NCBI RefSeq assembly: GCF_003473485.1
Contig: NC_053043.1
Location: 568,001 to 632,000 of the forward strand
Length of the DNA: 64,000 bases
Origin: Medicago truncatula
Lineage: Eukaryota > Streptophyta > Magnoliopsida > Fabales > Fabaceae
Direction: 5' to 3'
Under the pieces are notes generated by a model. That model saw only the letters and a list, made by a program, of their open reading frames with translations, was not told the DNA's origin and did not search any database. This document shows, in pieces, positions 43,092 to 55,510 of this stretch. The translations under genes were made by a program, and so were the position numbers. Position 1 is the stretch's first letter. Each line of letters opens with the position of its first letter.

Positions 43092-43207
43092 TCATCGTAA
43101 GCATATCTCAGTTGACATGAATATGCATTTGTTATATACAGAGATTGAAGTTCGAACCTCGACACCCCACTTATTCACCTTACCATAAGCTACTTGATAA
43201 AAAAGAA
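43092..43207 (+). mobile_element. Diverged tRNA-derived SINE, plus strand
   Basis: Head 'gtaagcatatctcagttg', B box 'gaagttcgaacctc', then 'caccccacttattcacctta', which matches the body of the RecQ-intron SINE, and an A-rich end. Confidence 0.7.
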
Positions 43208-45427
43208 AGCGGTGCAAAAGTATACGTAAGCATGAGATTACCACTAAAGTTTTAAAACACGTGTTGCTGAAGACACTACTGGTATTTTCAACCATAAAAC
43301 CTGCTGGGCTTTGGGCCCCGCAATTAAGGGGCTATTTTTTTAACTTACATGACAACTATATGATTAAAAAAAGTTAAATTGCATTTTTTATCCCTTAACT
43401 ATTTACGTAGAAATTTGATCAGAAGGTAGAGAATTTATCTTGTGTATTTAACAAATTTTTCAACAGATATCAATCATTTATAAATAGTGGTAAAAAAGTT
43501 GTATTTTTTTTCTTAGAGGATTTTTTTTTTTTTTTTTTTTGTATTTATAGAGTGCTAGTTTCAAGTTTAAGATTTACATTCTGAGGATATATAAGTAAGG
43601 AATGAGTATATTGAGAAATCATTATTCCTAGTTTTAAAAGTGTTTTGAAGTTTTCATAACTCCTAACATTCCCATAAAACTAAAATAGAGTTAAATAATG
43701 TAAAATTTGTCAAAAAAAAGTTAAATGATGTAAAAGTGAGTTCATATGAAATTTTGTTTATTTTTTTTTAAAGAAAATAACTTTCAATTTTTTAGGAATA
43801 TTCAACGGTGTGCCAGACAATTTAAAAAAAAAAAAACTTAGGAATAAAATTATTGTGTTTATGTTCCTAGATATGTTGAATAATTTTTGTGTCTGTGAAA
43901 CAAACGCATCCTATGTAAAAACAAAAGAGCAAGTTAGTTGTTTATGACGACGTGCGGAACAAAAATACTAATTTCAGCTGAGATATGCGGTATGTTCATG
44001 TTTGGTTGATGACAAAATAAGATTACTCATATGTCGAAAACAACATTAAATTTTGATACATTGTTTAGAACAAACCACGATCACGTACCAACGCTCGATG
44101 CTCAAGGAATATGGAAGTGAGATAATTGGGAGGGAGGACTAACGCCTGAATCCAATGAGACAAACAAAGAAAGAGCTGAAAAGAACCCAAACAAAGTCTA
44201 ATCCAAAACTAACACAAAAGAGGGCAAACAAAAAACAAATTAACGAAAATTGGTTCTACCAAAGATTTTATAAAAGGGCATAAACGGGAAATTGATCAAA
44301 TTTATTGGTATAATGCGAGCTTTCTTTCCAATTGTGGGAGGAAATAATTTTCGTGGGTCGCTACAGCTTAAAAGGTGGAATGATTATTAGAATTTCATCT
44401 TTCCGTTACACTTTAACCTCAAACCAACAATAGGATGTTTGTCTCACGGATGCAAAAATTATTTTCGAATATATTCTTTGGAATTATATTTTTAGGAATA
44501 TTTTTAAAAAGTGTTTGGTTACCAATTTGAATTCTTTGGAACTTTCTTTCTAAATTTTTGGGAATACTAAAAATATGTTTTATTTAAAATGTATAATCCC
44601 AGGAATAAATGTCAAAATTATTAATATACCCTTTGACATTCAATAGATGAAAAATAATATTTTTCATGTTATTTTTAATCAAGCAAAGTAAATTATGCGA
44701 GTCAACAAAGGTATTAGTCAGGATATATATTTGTTTTTTAATACATAATAAGAGTACCCTGTTTCAAGTTGTTACACGCCATTTAATTGAAGGCTGGCAG
44801 ACTGCCCAACACCTTTGACATGCAACAGCAGCAGAATGGTGGATGCGCGCTCGAATATCAGTCATCGAAACTCGCAGGAATAGAGGTATGGGTGGGTTTT
44901 CACCATGAATGTGGAGATTTCATTCCCAGGAATTGAAGATTCCAACCCCCCACCCCCGAAAATAAAAATAGAGAGTCAACAGGTAAATAAGATTCCTGAA
45001 AATCATTTATTCCTGAGTATATTATTTTTGTTCCCTTCTACCAAACATAGGAATATCATATTTAATGCCCTTATTCTCATAAATATATTTTTTTCTCCCA
45101 AACAAACACCCCTAAGATAAGAGTGTGGTAGTGGAGATAATTCATTCATAGGTAACAAAAAGATGTATTCGATAATTTTAGGCCAAATGCCTTCAAGATT
45201 CTTTAAGTTTAACTTTTTCTTTCTTTGATTAGGCTTTTAATATTATTCAACGCTGTTAAATGAAGCATATGTGTTTGTCAAATGTTGACATAACAATGCC
45301 AAATTATTAATTTTTTTTAGTTTTCTACAATCTTAATCTCCATCTTCTTCCTCTTCATATACATTAACATTCATCACTTTTCAAGACCTCATTTTTTAAA
45401 ATTTATTCTTAAAATATCTTTGGAAAA

Positions 45428-45740
45428 TGTTAACCAATGTCCTATGAGCATTGGTTAAGCATCTAAAACAAATAGTAAATTTTTAATAAAAAGTAGTATA
45501 ATCATTACTTGGTCAAATGTAACATCTTACATTTCCAAAAGAAAATTTCTACTTATGGGTTCCCTAACCATTACTCACTCTGTTTCTAATTATAAGCAAA
45601 TTTTATTTTTTAGATTCATTCAATTAATAATGTATGTTATATATATTATGAACCACACACTTCATTAATTAAATGAACCTAAAAAAATAAAATTTGCTTA
45701 TAATTAGAAACAGATGGAATATCTTAGGACACCGTTTAGC
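45428..45740. mobile_element. MITE-like element (third copy of the 2244 family) hosting a nested MITE
   Basis: The left end 'tgttaaccaatgtcctatga' and right end 'taggacaccgtttagcaaaa' resemble the ends at 2244-2417 and 6384-6545. A Stowaway-like element (45574-45719) sits inside, so this copy is older than that insertion. Confidence 0.55.
45574..45719. mobile_element. Stowaway-like MITE nested in another MITE
   Basis: A 146-bp element with ends 'CTCACTCTGTTTCTAATTAT' and the near inverse 'ataattagaaacagatggaa', flanked by TA on each side (45572-45573 and 45720-45721). The inner arms 'gcaaattttattttttag' and 'aaaaaaataaaatttgc' also pair, so the whole element is a hairpin. Confidence 0.85.
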
Positions 45741-46263
45741 AAAACCCAATATCTTTATAGATACTTGTTATTATAAAAACAAAGTAAATAAGTAACTTTA
45801 TAAACTTTTTTTTATAAAGATCTTTATAAATACTTTATTTGACCGATATATGTAGAAATTTTTTACATCTATGCATATAAGCTAATCTCATACTAATAAA
45901 TATTGACTCGATTGATAAGAAGTTGACTCATTCATAAAGTTAGAATCGTTAATTTAAATTTGTATTGACTTCGTTAAACCTCGTATTCCAACTCACCTAA
46001 ACTTTTTACCCATTATATATCATTAAATAAATTTCTTAATCTTGTTTTTTTACCAAATTTTTATACTAAGCAAAATATGAAATGAAGGATTTATTAAGAA
46101 AATGAAATGAAATAAAGGAAATATTCATGTACCACATCATCAAACAGACGAAAATAGTACAGCAAAGCATCATCTGCGCGTCCTGTCCAGGTGCATCCCC
46201 CAACCCAGCAGCAACCCTTCTCTTCTTCAAACTCAATTCTTCTTCGATTTAGGGTTAGGGTTT

Positions 46264-46298
46264 TCTTCTTCTTCTTCTTCTTCTTCTTCTTCTTCTTC
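46264..46298. repeat. (CTT)n microsatellite in the SHMT 5' UTR
   Basis: About eleven CTT units lie ~145 bases before the SHMT ATG, probably inside the transcript leader. Pyrimidine-rich leaders are common in plant housekeeping genes. Confidence 0.85.
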
Positions 46299-46440
46299 AA
46301 TATCTCAATGACCGATTCTTCCATATTCAACAACCGCAAAATCTCTTATCCCTTCCACTGTTGTTGTTCATAATCTTCATAAGCACAACCCAATTTCATC
46401 CCAGCATTGTTTCTTCAATTTCTCATCGTGTTTGTGTTTG

Positions 46441-49439
46441 ATGGATCTATCACACCATCAATCCAATTTATCTCTCAATTTCTCATCTTCTCACGCTTCT
46501 CCTCCTCCCCGTCCACCGATTCCCGACGACTCCATCGCCCTCCACCTCGAATCCAGCTTCCGCGATCCATCAAACCCTGTCCCCACCGTTCCTCTTCAGC
46601 TCATGGAACCACAAACAGAGAAAGAAAACGGTAACGCTATCGATATCGAATCGAACAACGATGAAGATGATAGAGAAGTTGAAGAATTTCGTATTCTAGG
46701 TCATTCAATGTGTATCAAAAGACGACGAGATTCCGAATCCTCTACAATCACCACCAAGAGAGCTTCCGTGGAATCCGATCGAGGTGATCGTCTACTTGAT
46801 CTCGAGTCTCGAAAAGCCGCTGTTCGATCGTGGGGTGATCAACCCTTACAGGTAGCGGATCCTGATATATATGAGATTATAGAAAAAGAGAAAAAGCGTC
46901 AATTCAAAGGGATTGAATTGATAGCTTCTGAGAATTTTGTTTGCAGGGCTGTAATGGAAGCGCTTGGAAGCCATTTAACGAATAAATACTCTGAAGGAAT
47001 GCCTGGTGCACGTTACTATGGTGGAAATCAATATATAGATGAAATTGAAACACTTTGTTGCGAGCGTGCTTTGGCTGCGTTTAATCTTGATCCTAAGTGT
47101 TGGGGTGTGAATGTGCAGCCATATTCGTGTACTTCGGCTAATTTTGCTGTGTATACTGGATTGTTGGCGCCCGGGGATCGAATTATGGGGTTGGATACTC
47201 CTTCTGGAGGGAATACTAGTCATGGATATTATACTCCGAATGGGAAGAAAGTTTCTGGGGCTTCAATATTCTTTGAGAGTTTAGCTTATAAGATTAATCC
47301 TCAATCGGGTTTTATTGATTATGATAAGCTTGAAGAAAGGGCACTTGATTTTCGTCCTAAGATACTTATTTGTGGTGGGAGTTCTTATCCTCGAGAATGG
47401 GATTATGCTAGGTTTAGACATGTTGCAGATAAATGTGGAGCTGTGTTATTGTGTGACATGGCTCAGATTAGTGGGATAATTGCAGCCAAGGTGTGAAATA
47501 TTTTTTACTTGCAATATTTGTTGAGTTAGAATTTCTCACTGTCTGTAGTCGACTCTGAAAGTTTAGTTTGGCTTGTGTTGATATTCCTTCATTGTTGTTA
47601 TTGATTACATTTAGTTAATGAGTTAGGGTATTATGACAGTTTTATTTTATCATGATACGATTCTTTACCATTCCATCCTAAGCAACAAAAGTTCATCTAT
47701 CTGGACATTGCACATATTCTGAATTAGTCCCTGATATTGAAGTTTATTGATCGTATTAGTAGTCCTTTTCGATCCGTCGATTTAGTCCTTGAAATTGTTC
47801 TTTAGGGACAATGTGATCGAGAATTCTTTAAATTATGGGACCATTTTATAATTTCGTTAACTTCAAAGACTAAATTGACAACACCCTACAATTTCCAGAT
47901 TTTTAAATTCATACCTATACATGGCTATTTTGCAATTGAAATAAAGATTTAACGGGATTCTTCTAATTTTTTTTTTTGTTTCACCAATACACATGCTCAT
48001 ATAGATTTCAGTTTGACTTAATGGAAGAGTCCCTTTATTGTGGTTAATAGTGTGGATCATGGACTGTGAGAATTCTGCTTAGTGTCAGAGACTTGATATC
48101 ACTATCTGGATCCCATAGTGGTCTACTTGTTTTAATAAAATCTTCAGCTAATCTGAATACTGTTTTGTCCTTGTTCACTTTAATGTCTTAATACACTTTC
48201 AAGTTAATCCTAGTTGGTAATTTTCTTGAATTTCTGGACGGGTGAATTAAGTCCATTATTGCCCTTTGCACAAGTATCTAATAAATGGTGCACTTTTAAT
48301 ATGAAGATACAGATACTTGTTATTTTATTTAATAGTATTGTTTTCTGGTCCTTGCAGGAGTGTGTGAACCCTTTTGATTATTGTGATGTTGTTACATCGA
48401 CAACTCACAAGAGTCTTCGAGGTCCAAGGGGTGGTATAATTTTTTATCGGAAGGGAACAAAACCAAGGAAGAGAGGGATACTTCTTACTCAGGGACATGA
48501 AAGTGATCAATATGACTTTGAAGAAAAGATAAATTTTGCTGTTTTCCCATCATTGCAAGGTGGACCTCATAATAACCATATTGCTGCACTTGCTATTGCA
48601 TTAAAACAAGTGGCCACTCCTGAGTATAAGGCATACATGCAGCAGGTGAAGAAGAATGCTCAAGCTTTAGCATCTGCTCTGTTGAGAAGAAAATGCCGCC
48701 TGGTAACTGGGGGTACTGACAACCATTTAATACTTTGGGATTTAAGGCCCCTGGGGTTGACAGGTATTATATGATCATGTGATATTTTGACTATATATTG
48801 CTGATTGCATCTTTGTTAAGTGCTAACATGTCAACTAGACTCATTTAGTTCACATGTTTTCTGCACCTTGCATTGACTTTGGGTTTGATAGCTACTTTTG
48901 TGATCACAAATTATGCTTAAATCATATAGTTCAAGCTGGACAATTAGTGACGTTTCACTCCTATGTTTTTGTATATAATGATAACAATACCCATATTTTT
49001 TTGGTGCGAAGGTAAATTTTACGAGAAGGTCTGTGAGGCATGTCATATTACATTGAATAAAATTGCTATATTTGGTGACAACGGAATTATAATTCCTGGA
49101 GGAGTAAGGATAGGTAAGCAATAATTTTATATGCTTGAATCTTTATGATTTGTATGCTCAAGATATTTGGTTGACAGTGCATTCTTATGAGAGATTTTTA
49201 TGTTGTATTACTAAGGTACCCCCGCCATGACTTCAAGAGGGTGTTTGGAGGCCGATTTTGAGACAATGGCTGATTTTCTCTTTAGAGCTGCACAAATTGC
49301 AAACATGCTGCAGAGGGAGCATGGGAAATTGCAGAAGACTATTTCTAAGGTACTTGAGAGCAATAGGGACATTCTTGAGCTTCGGGCTCGGGTTGAAGCT
49401 TTTGCTACTCAGTTTGCCTTGCCGGGTTTCGACATTTGA
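46441..49439 (+). CDS. SHM7: Serine hydroxymethyltransferase, SHM6/SHM7 class, four exons
   Basis: Exons 46441-47490, 48358-48763, 49012-49113 and 49216-49439 (1782 nt, 593 aa) have GT..AG junctions. The enzyme converts serine and tetrahydrofolate to glycine and methylene-THF using PLP. The PLP lysine is Lys368 in '[13 protein letters not shown]' (exon 2). Other landmarks are 'IELIASENF', '[16 protein letters not shown]', '[15 protein letters not shown]' and '[17 protein letters not shown]'. The ~115-residue N-terminal extension, rich in Pro and acidic residues with a basic 'IKRRRDSES' (~92-100), is typical of the plant SHM6/SHM7 pair; Arabidopsis SHM7/MSA1 is nuclear and linked to S-adenosylmethionine supply. 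In line with that class, the common 'DMAHISG' reads 'DMAQISG' (339-345). ATG 46441 follows TTG and TGT codons in the same frame, so it is the first usable start. Orthology to SHM7 rather than SHM6 is not resolved. Confidence 0.9.
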
Positions 49440-52400
49440 ACATAATGCAACTGGTGTGTTGCGTTATTGATTATATATGCTACACCAGTGGGCTGCAGTG
49501 CGTACTTGTCACAAAAGCCAGTCATCTTGATGTGCATAGATTTTGTGGAGCTTCTCTCATCTTATTGTTATACACAGTTGTCAGGTTTTTGCATGTTGCG
49601 ATGTACAATGTGGTACAAAATAGTACATAAGCGAGTAATGCCATTGAGGTTTCTTTTGGTAATCAAGCATTCTGTTCCTGCCTTGATGGAGGGTGCACCA
49701 TTAATGCAGCAAGTTGGCCATTACAGGGGTTGGAACAGAGATTCTTGATCAACCAACTTGAGTACAGAATTCTTCTGAGGAATCTGCAGAAAATAATTAG
49801 TCTGATTAAGGTTAGTCACCTTGAATTCTTTTACCTGCTGTTTAATGGTGAAAGCAATGGTAGTCCTGTTTTTTCTTGCTACATATTACCCGTTTTTGAT
49901 ATGATAGTTGTACTTTTTTTCAGCAGCAATACAGTGCCGAGTTCATTGTTAAATATACAAGTTAATGTGTTAAATAAGTGATCGCTTTGTACCTTTGTAT
50001 GAGATTTGAACTATCAATTATTTTCTCAAAAACAAAAACTTGACGATTCTTTTTATAGCTGGCAATGGAAACATTTTTCAAAAGCTCTTTTGAGTTCACT
50101 CTACTGCTGCATTTTTTTTATTGATTTGTAGTTTTATACCAGGAGATTGAAGTATTTTGGGTCATTGAAGGGGAGTTGTTAGGTTCATATATTTATTAAA
50201 TTAGATACTTTGCCACGTTTACTAATTTTTTTGAGAGGTTGGTGGATTTTGCAAATAGTTGGAGTTATTGAATTAGTCTTCTTGTAAATGTGGTAATACC
50301 GAGACTATCTAATGGGTCTGATCTTTCCCAAGACCCCCCTTATGACCGTAAGTTGTCCTAAAATAATCTTAGGATGTAACCTGTAAATATTTGGTTTGAC
50401 AGGAGTATTGAAGGAAGTACGAAATGATTGTATATGTATGCGTTTAATGTAATAAACATGAGCATTTTCAACCGTTTTAAATGAATATAATCCCCATAAT
50501 ATTTTATGATATTGTGAAACTTATTAGAAATTAATCATATTTCTTCACAACCATTCATAGCATGTATATTATATTAGAAGGGGGTATAATTCTAATCACT
50601 ACTGCTTCAAATCTCCATTAAGATTATTACACCCCATAAACATGCATTACCAAGTCCTAATCACTGATAATTCACATATGTCAAACCACCATAGCATGAT
50701 CATACCCATCAGATTTCTTTGAACTCACTATAATTATCCTTAATGCATGTTATCATATTTCTTGTTTCCTTCACATCTTTGTGCATAATTACCCATCAGA
50801 TTTGAAGCAGTAGTGAGTAGGAATAACACCATTTAAAGTGACATTAAGATTCAAATCTTGTAGTGATTTGAAAATTCTTGCTGCTGCATTCTCAAGTTCA
50901 CAGGAGTTATTTTTATATCTTAATACTACAGATGTAGTTGTTTTTATATTGAAAATGAAGGATAGAATATTGTTTTGGACATGTTGGACTCTTTTATGTT
51001 TATTGTATTAGAAGGGGGTATAGTTCAAAGAAACTCCACAAACTCCCCTAGAATCTCCGCAAATAAAATGACTAACAGATTGATGACAACTACTAAGAAA
51101 TAGACATGAAAGAGAATTATAGTTTTCCAAGTTAGCCAAGCGATCTGAATATTTGTTTGGTTCTTTGAAAGCAGGCTTAAGGATAATATTGACCCAATGT
51201 CTCTTACAACGGTATGGCAACAATGAAATGGGCAGAATTCTAAAATGAATGTTGTTTTTGCCCCCAGGTTGCTCAACCTCAGAAAAATGGTCATCAGGAA
51301 CCTAGGTTCCGAGAGATTTTAGTAGCAAACAAAAATGCCGATTGGAACTTACGTTCTGATGTTTCTTCCATCAGAAACTAACTTATGATAACGGGGGGCT
51401 ATTCCAGCAAAATTGGGAGGGCTTAACAGCAATTATCGAATTCTCATTGTACTAGTTTTTTGCTACTTGGGAGTCAATGTCAAAGATTTGTTTTTTGATT
51501 GAAAGAATTAGGGCTAAGGTGAGGCCATAGTAGAGGCCACATACAACAGATTCCTAAACTGCCACTAAAACCTCAAACGAAATAGCTTGCATTTTATCCT
51601 CTATGATACCTTGTGAATTTTATTTTTTTTGCGAAGAAAAATCTAAAAGTAAATTATGTAAATAAATGCACATCGCCACTTGTGTCTACCAATTTGATAG
51701 AATGCGTTTGTGAATGGTGTATCGATAAAGATGAGATACGTTTGTGAATAGCTTGAATTTTATCCTCTTCATCTTTCTATATAAAAAAAATAAAATAAAT
51801 CCTTTTCATCTTTCTATCGTTACTAATCAAGCCCTTTCTCTCCCAAAATACCCATGTCTTTGCAAAAATCCACAAACTCACAATAGTACAATCATATTTA
51901 TAGGATCACAATTTAGGAGTTTTAAAATGAGGTATAAATTAATTATGAATTTTTCTTGTGAAGAATTATGAAATTCTTAAAAAAGTAATAAATTCATAAT
52001 TAATTCGTCCCTCGTTGAAAAACTCTAATAACTTTTTGGTGGAGGCTTTTATGATAATTTAAATATGCCTACAAAATTGGGGAGTGAAATTTGACGTTTG
52101 AGTATTTGATTACTCGGAATAAAATTGCAATTTTGAGTTGTTTTGAGAATGCTACGAAACTTTGCAGATCATTTCTATGTACTTTTATAGAGGTTTACGC
52201 AAAAAAAAACTACTCAAAATTTCATTTATGGGTCGAGGTTTTTGTTGTTTTGATTTTTGAGATTTTATCGCTTTAAAAACTCATAATTAATTTGTTCATT
52301 GTTGGAAAATTCTAATTTTACGTGGGAGATCTTATTTTAATGTCAAAAACCAGCTTTCAAAAAATCATAAAAAAATTCGATATCTAAGTCACTTTTCTGG

Positions 52401-53068
52401 ACTTTATAAAAAGGATCAATTTTTTCTTTATTTCAGTTCCTCAATTAATATTAGTAAAACAAAAATTGAACTGAAAAAATTGTGAGAAAAAAAGAAAATT
52501 TGAGGAAAAAAATGGACGTCATTAAAAAAACCACATAGCAAGATTCACTAATTTTTAAATTGCAGGGCAGAATGTGTGTTTTATTTTTTACAAGCGTATC
52601 TTCATTAACCGAACGTGGTATAATTTCGGAATTTTTTCTTTTTTTTTTTGACAGAAAATTTCGGGATTACTAAATAAATAATTTAAATAAAAATTGCACC
52701 TTGCAAATCCTTAAAAAAAAAAACACGTTTGTAGTAATTTACACACGTTTAGGTTTTGGACAGTGGAGTATAAAAAAGTACAAAGAGACAGTGTTTGTCG
52801 AATAACGTAACACAAAACCTATTTTTGTGTTGCCCCCGCCGCCAACAAGAACAACGTCAACTTGTTGTCAACATTCACTTATGTTTTTGTCCGTAACACA
52901 AAAATTCTTATACCCTTACCCGTGTGTATATGCATGCGTGGTTAATATTTTACTATAGAATGGTTCTCTTTACTATATGCCTGAATCATGAATGTTTGAT
53001 ATATACCAGCTCATTGATTTATCCGGTTTCTTTATGTATGCAACTTTGGTCTTGTTTCTTATAATTCT
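49440..53068. other. Intergenic region between SHMT and the GAUT10-like pseudogene
   Basis: The first few hundred bases are the SHMT 3' UTR. An inverted-repeat element lies at 50580-50830. The remainder is AT-rich, with loosely repeated 'ataattaattcgtc' phrases near 51990 and 52285 and no gene visible. Confidence 0.5.
50580..50830. mobile_element. Possible ~250-bp MITE
   Basis: The ends share an inverted segment of ~22 bases: 'cactactgcttcaaatct' at the left and 'agatttgaagcagtagtg' at the right, with weaker similarity outward ('ggggtataattc' against 'gaataacacc'). No target duplication was identified. Confidence 0.55.
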
Positions 53069-53173
53069 GTCAAGTATCCTTCTAATGGTCAGAGATCACA
53101 CATTTTAAATATAGAAAAACAGGGTGTTTGAGGTTCGAACCTGCATATATCCTTACAGAGCTAAACTCACGTT
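53069..53173 (-). mobile_element. Diverged tRNA-derived SINE, minus strand
   Basis: The sequence contains 'ttctaatggtcagagatcac', the B-box region 'gaggttcgaacctgc', and 'acagagctaaactcacg', matching the inverse of the SINE head. It is a shortened relative of the RecQ-intron SINE, lying 250 bases before the GAUT10-like pseudogene. Confidence 0.65.
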
Positions 53174-53421
53174 ACTATATTATATTAAATTTTTCAAATT
53201 CATGAGTTATTTCTATACTTTTTTTGTTTTTTTTTTTTTTTTTTCATATGAGAGGTGTGTGTATATTTGAGTCAAAAATTATATAATTGTGTTACTCCCA
53301 TACGCAGGCAAAGAGAAACAAACTATTTGAAGAAAAACTTGTTTTGAAGCCGATCAAGGAGAGATTCATTAAGGTTGTCATTTCCATAACCTTTGATCGG
53401 GATTTTGAACAAGTTTGGAAA

Positions 53422-55510
53422 ATGAGGCAAAGAGCAATGGATTTTCTTCGAAGGCCGGTGCGGAGAAGAGTTCATGATGCGTTGTGGTGGGCATTGTGCT
53501 GTGCACTGGTTCTTGTCTTTATCTATATTCTGATCACTGGGACTCATATTGAGTCTAGACCAGCTTTGTCCAAGGTATTTCTTTTTTCTCAACTTGTTTT
53601 GTAGATTTTTGTTCTTGTTTGCTGAAAAAATTGAATGAGAACTTAGTTATTTTCTTTTAGGAACATAGTCTAGGTTATTGAAGCTTCATTAGTTTTCTGA
53701 CAAGTTAATAAGAGATTAGTTATTGTTGTGCCTTATTTTGGAAGTTTGTAATACATCTGTCAAATCACGCGGAAGCTATCAACATAGAGAGTAATGAGGA
53801 AAATTTCACATAATCTTTGGATTTTGAATTCATACAATGCTGCTACTGCTAGTCTTTGCTCACATTGTTATAATTTGTTCAAAATTAATACAAAAAAGTA
53901 CTTAAACTTGATTAAGTTATTGGAACATAGTTTGCATGACGTGACTTGTTATTTCGAAGCTAGAATATTATAACTTTATTATTTTTGGAGACGTAGTTGG
54001 GGGGGGAAGGTGAATTCGGTCCTTGTTTTGCGAATAACTTCTTGTATCGTATTGTGCAGAGAACTTACAAGATGATAGGATTATGGAAGACCCTAATACT
54101 ACCGAAGAGATGTTAAGTTCGGACTCGGTGACCAGACATCTTAATGATCAAATATCCCTAGCAAAAGCTTTTGTTGAAATTGCAAAAGAAAGTAAGAATA
54201 TCCAATTTGCTGGGGAACTAAGTGCTCAAATCCGCAATTCGCAGATTTTCCTCTCGAATGCTGCCATTAGCCATTCTCCTTTAACGACTAGAGATTCAGA
54301 GAGAGCTATCTATGATATGGCGTTACTGTTATTCCAAGCACAAAAACTCCATTATGACAGTGCTACCATGATCATGAGATTCAAAGCAAAACTCCAAGCT
54401 CTTGAAGAAGAAGTAAACTCAGTAAGAGAAAAGAATTTGAAATATGGACAAATAGCAGCTGAAGAAGTTCCTAAAAGCTTATACTATCTTGGTGTCCGGT
54501 TGACAACAGAATGGTTCAAAAACCTTGATTTGCAAAAGAAATTGAAGGACAAAAGACATGTGGAGATGAAGATTAAGGATGAAAATCTTTACCACTTTTG
54601 CGTGTTTTCTGATAACATTATTGCAACTTCGGTCGTGGTCAATTCAACTGCAAAAAATTCTAAAAATCCCTATATGATTGTTTTTCACCTTGTCACCGAT
54701 GGAATAAATTATGCTGCGATGAAGACGTGGTTTGCCATGAATGATTTCCGTGGGGTGACTGTGCAAGTTCAGAAGTATGAAGACTTTACTTGGTTAAATG
54801 CTTCTTATGTTCCCGTGCTTAAGCAACTTCAAGATTCAGAAATGCAAAGATACTACTTTTCTGGAAACACCGACGATGGAAGGACACCTATCAAGTTTCG
54901 TAACCCTAAATATCTGTCCATGCTTAACCATCTTAGGTTCTATATCCCTGAAATTTTTCCTGAACTGAAGAAAATCGTGTTCCTGGACGACGATGTTGTG
55001 GTTCAGAAGGATCTTTCTGATCTTTTTTCCATTGATTTGAATGGGAATGTCAATGGAGCTGTTGAGACATGCAAGGAGACATTTCATAGATACCATACAT
55101 ACTTGAACTATTCTCATCCTCTTATAAGAGCACATTTTGATCTGGATGCATGCGGGTGGGCATTTGGGATGAATGTATTTGATTTGGTTGAGTGGAGGAA
55201 AAATAATGTAACCGGCATCTACCATTATTGGCAGGCAAAGAATGCCGATCGGACACTATGGAAACTCGGTACATTGCCACCTGGACTGTTGACATTTTAT
55301 GGATTAATCTAGAAATTGGATCGGTCGTGGCATGTACTAGGTTTTGGCTACACAAAGGTTGATCCTCGATTGATAGAGAAAGGGGTTGTACTGCATTTCA
55401 ATGGAAATTCCAAACCTTGGTTGAAGATTGGCATTGAAAAATACAAACCCCTATGGGAAAAACATATTGACTACTCTCATCCCTTATTGCAGGAATGCAA
55501 CTTTCATTGA
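53422..55510 (+). pseudogene. GAUT10: GAUT10-like galacturonosyltransferase (GT8), broken by a frameshift and a stop
   Basis: Exon 1 (53422-53574, 51 codons) encodes a short basic N-terminus and a signal anchor ('WWALCCALVLVFIYILI'), as in Golgi type II GTs. Exon 2 runs 54060-55510. At the exon 2 start (about 54072) one base is missing relative to the family: the spliced frame stops 18 codons into exon 2 at a TAA, while the homologous sequence continues in another frame from 'MEDPNTTEEML' (54083). That frame keeps the GT8 core, including the metal-binding 'FLDDDVVVQKDL' (~54980-55015) and 'CGWAFGMNVFDL'. A TAG at 55310-55312 then cuts off the last 66 codons, which carry the 'HFNGN.KPW' motif that helps bind metal and sugar in GT8 enzymes. 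GAUTs make pectin or related polymers from UDP-galacturonate. Two lesions make a pseudogene likely; sequencing error could explain one but hardly both. Confidence 0.85.

Larger units (their letters stand above)
40643..46440. other. Gene-free repeat-rich region upstream of SHMT
   Basis: No protein gene is supported across this span; it holds the tandem repeat, SINEs, MITEs and microsatellites listed separately. A weak pair of inverted ends near 44420 ('atgtttgtctcacggatg') and 45110 ('aacaaacacccctaag') may mark another ~700-bp element but is too diverged to call. The last 300 bases are the SHMT promoter and 5' UTR. Confidence 0.5.

Noticed and set aside
46191..46373. A short frame containing a poly-Phe run before SHMT
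   Set aside because: It is the translation of the (CTT)n microsatellite in the SHMT leader; a real upstream ORF cannot be excluded but has no support.
49436..49981. Several 64-93-codon frames after the SHMT stop codon
   Set aside because: They overlap one another in different frames within the probable SHMT 3' UTR and have no family features.
54836..55225. A 129-codon frame on the minus strand
   Set aside because: It is the antisense of the well-supported GT8 core of the GAUT10-like gene and has no family features.
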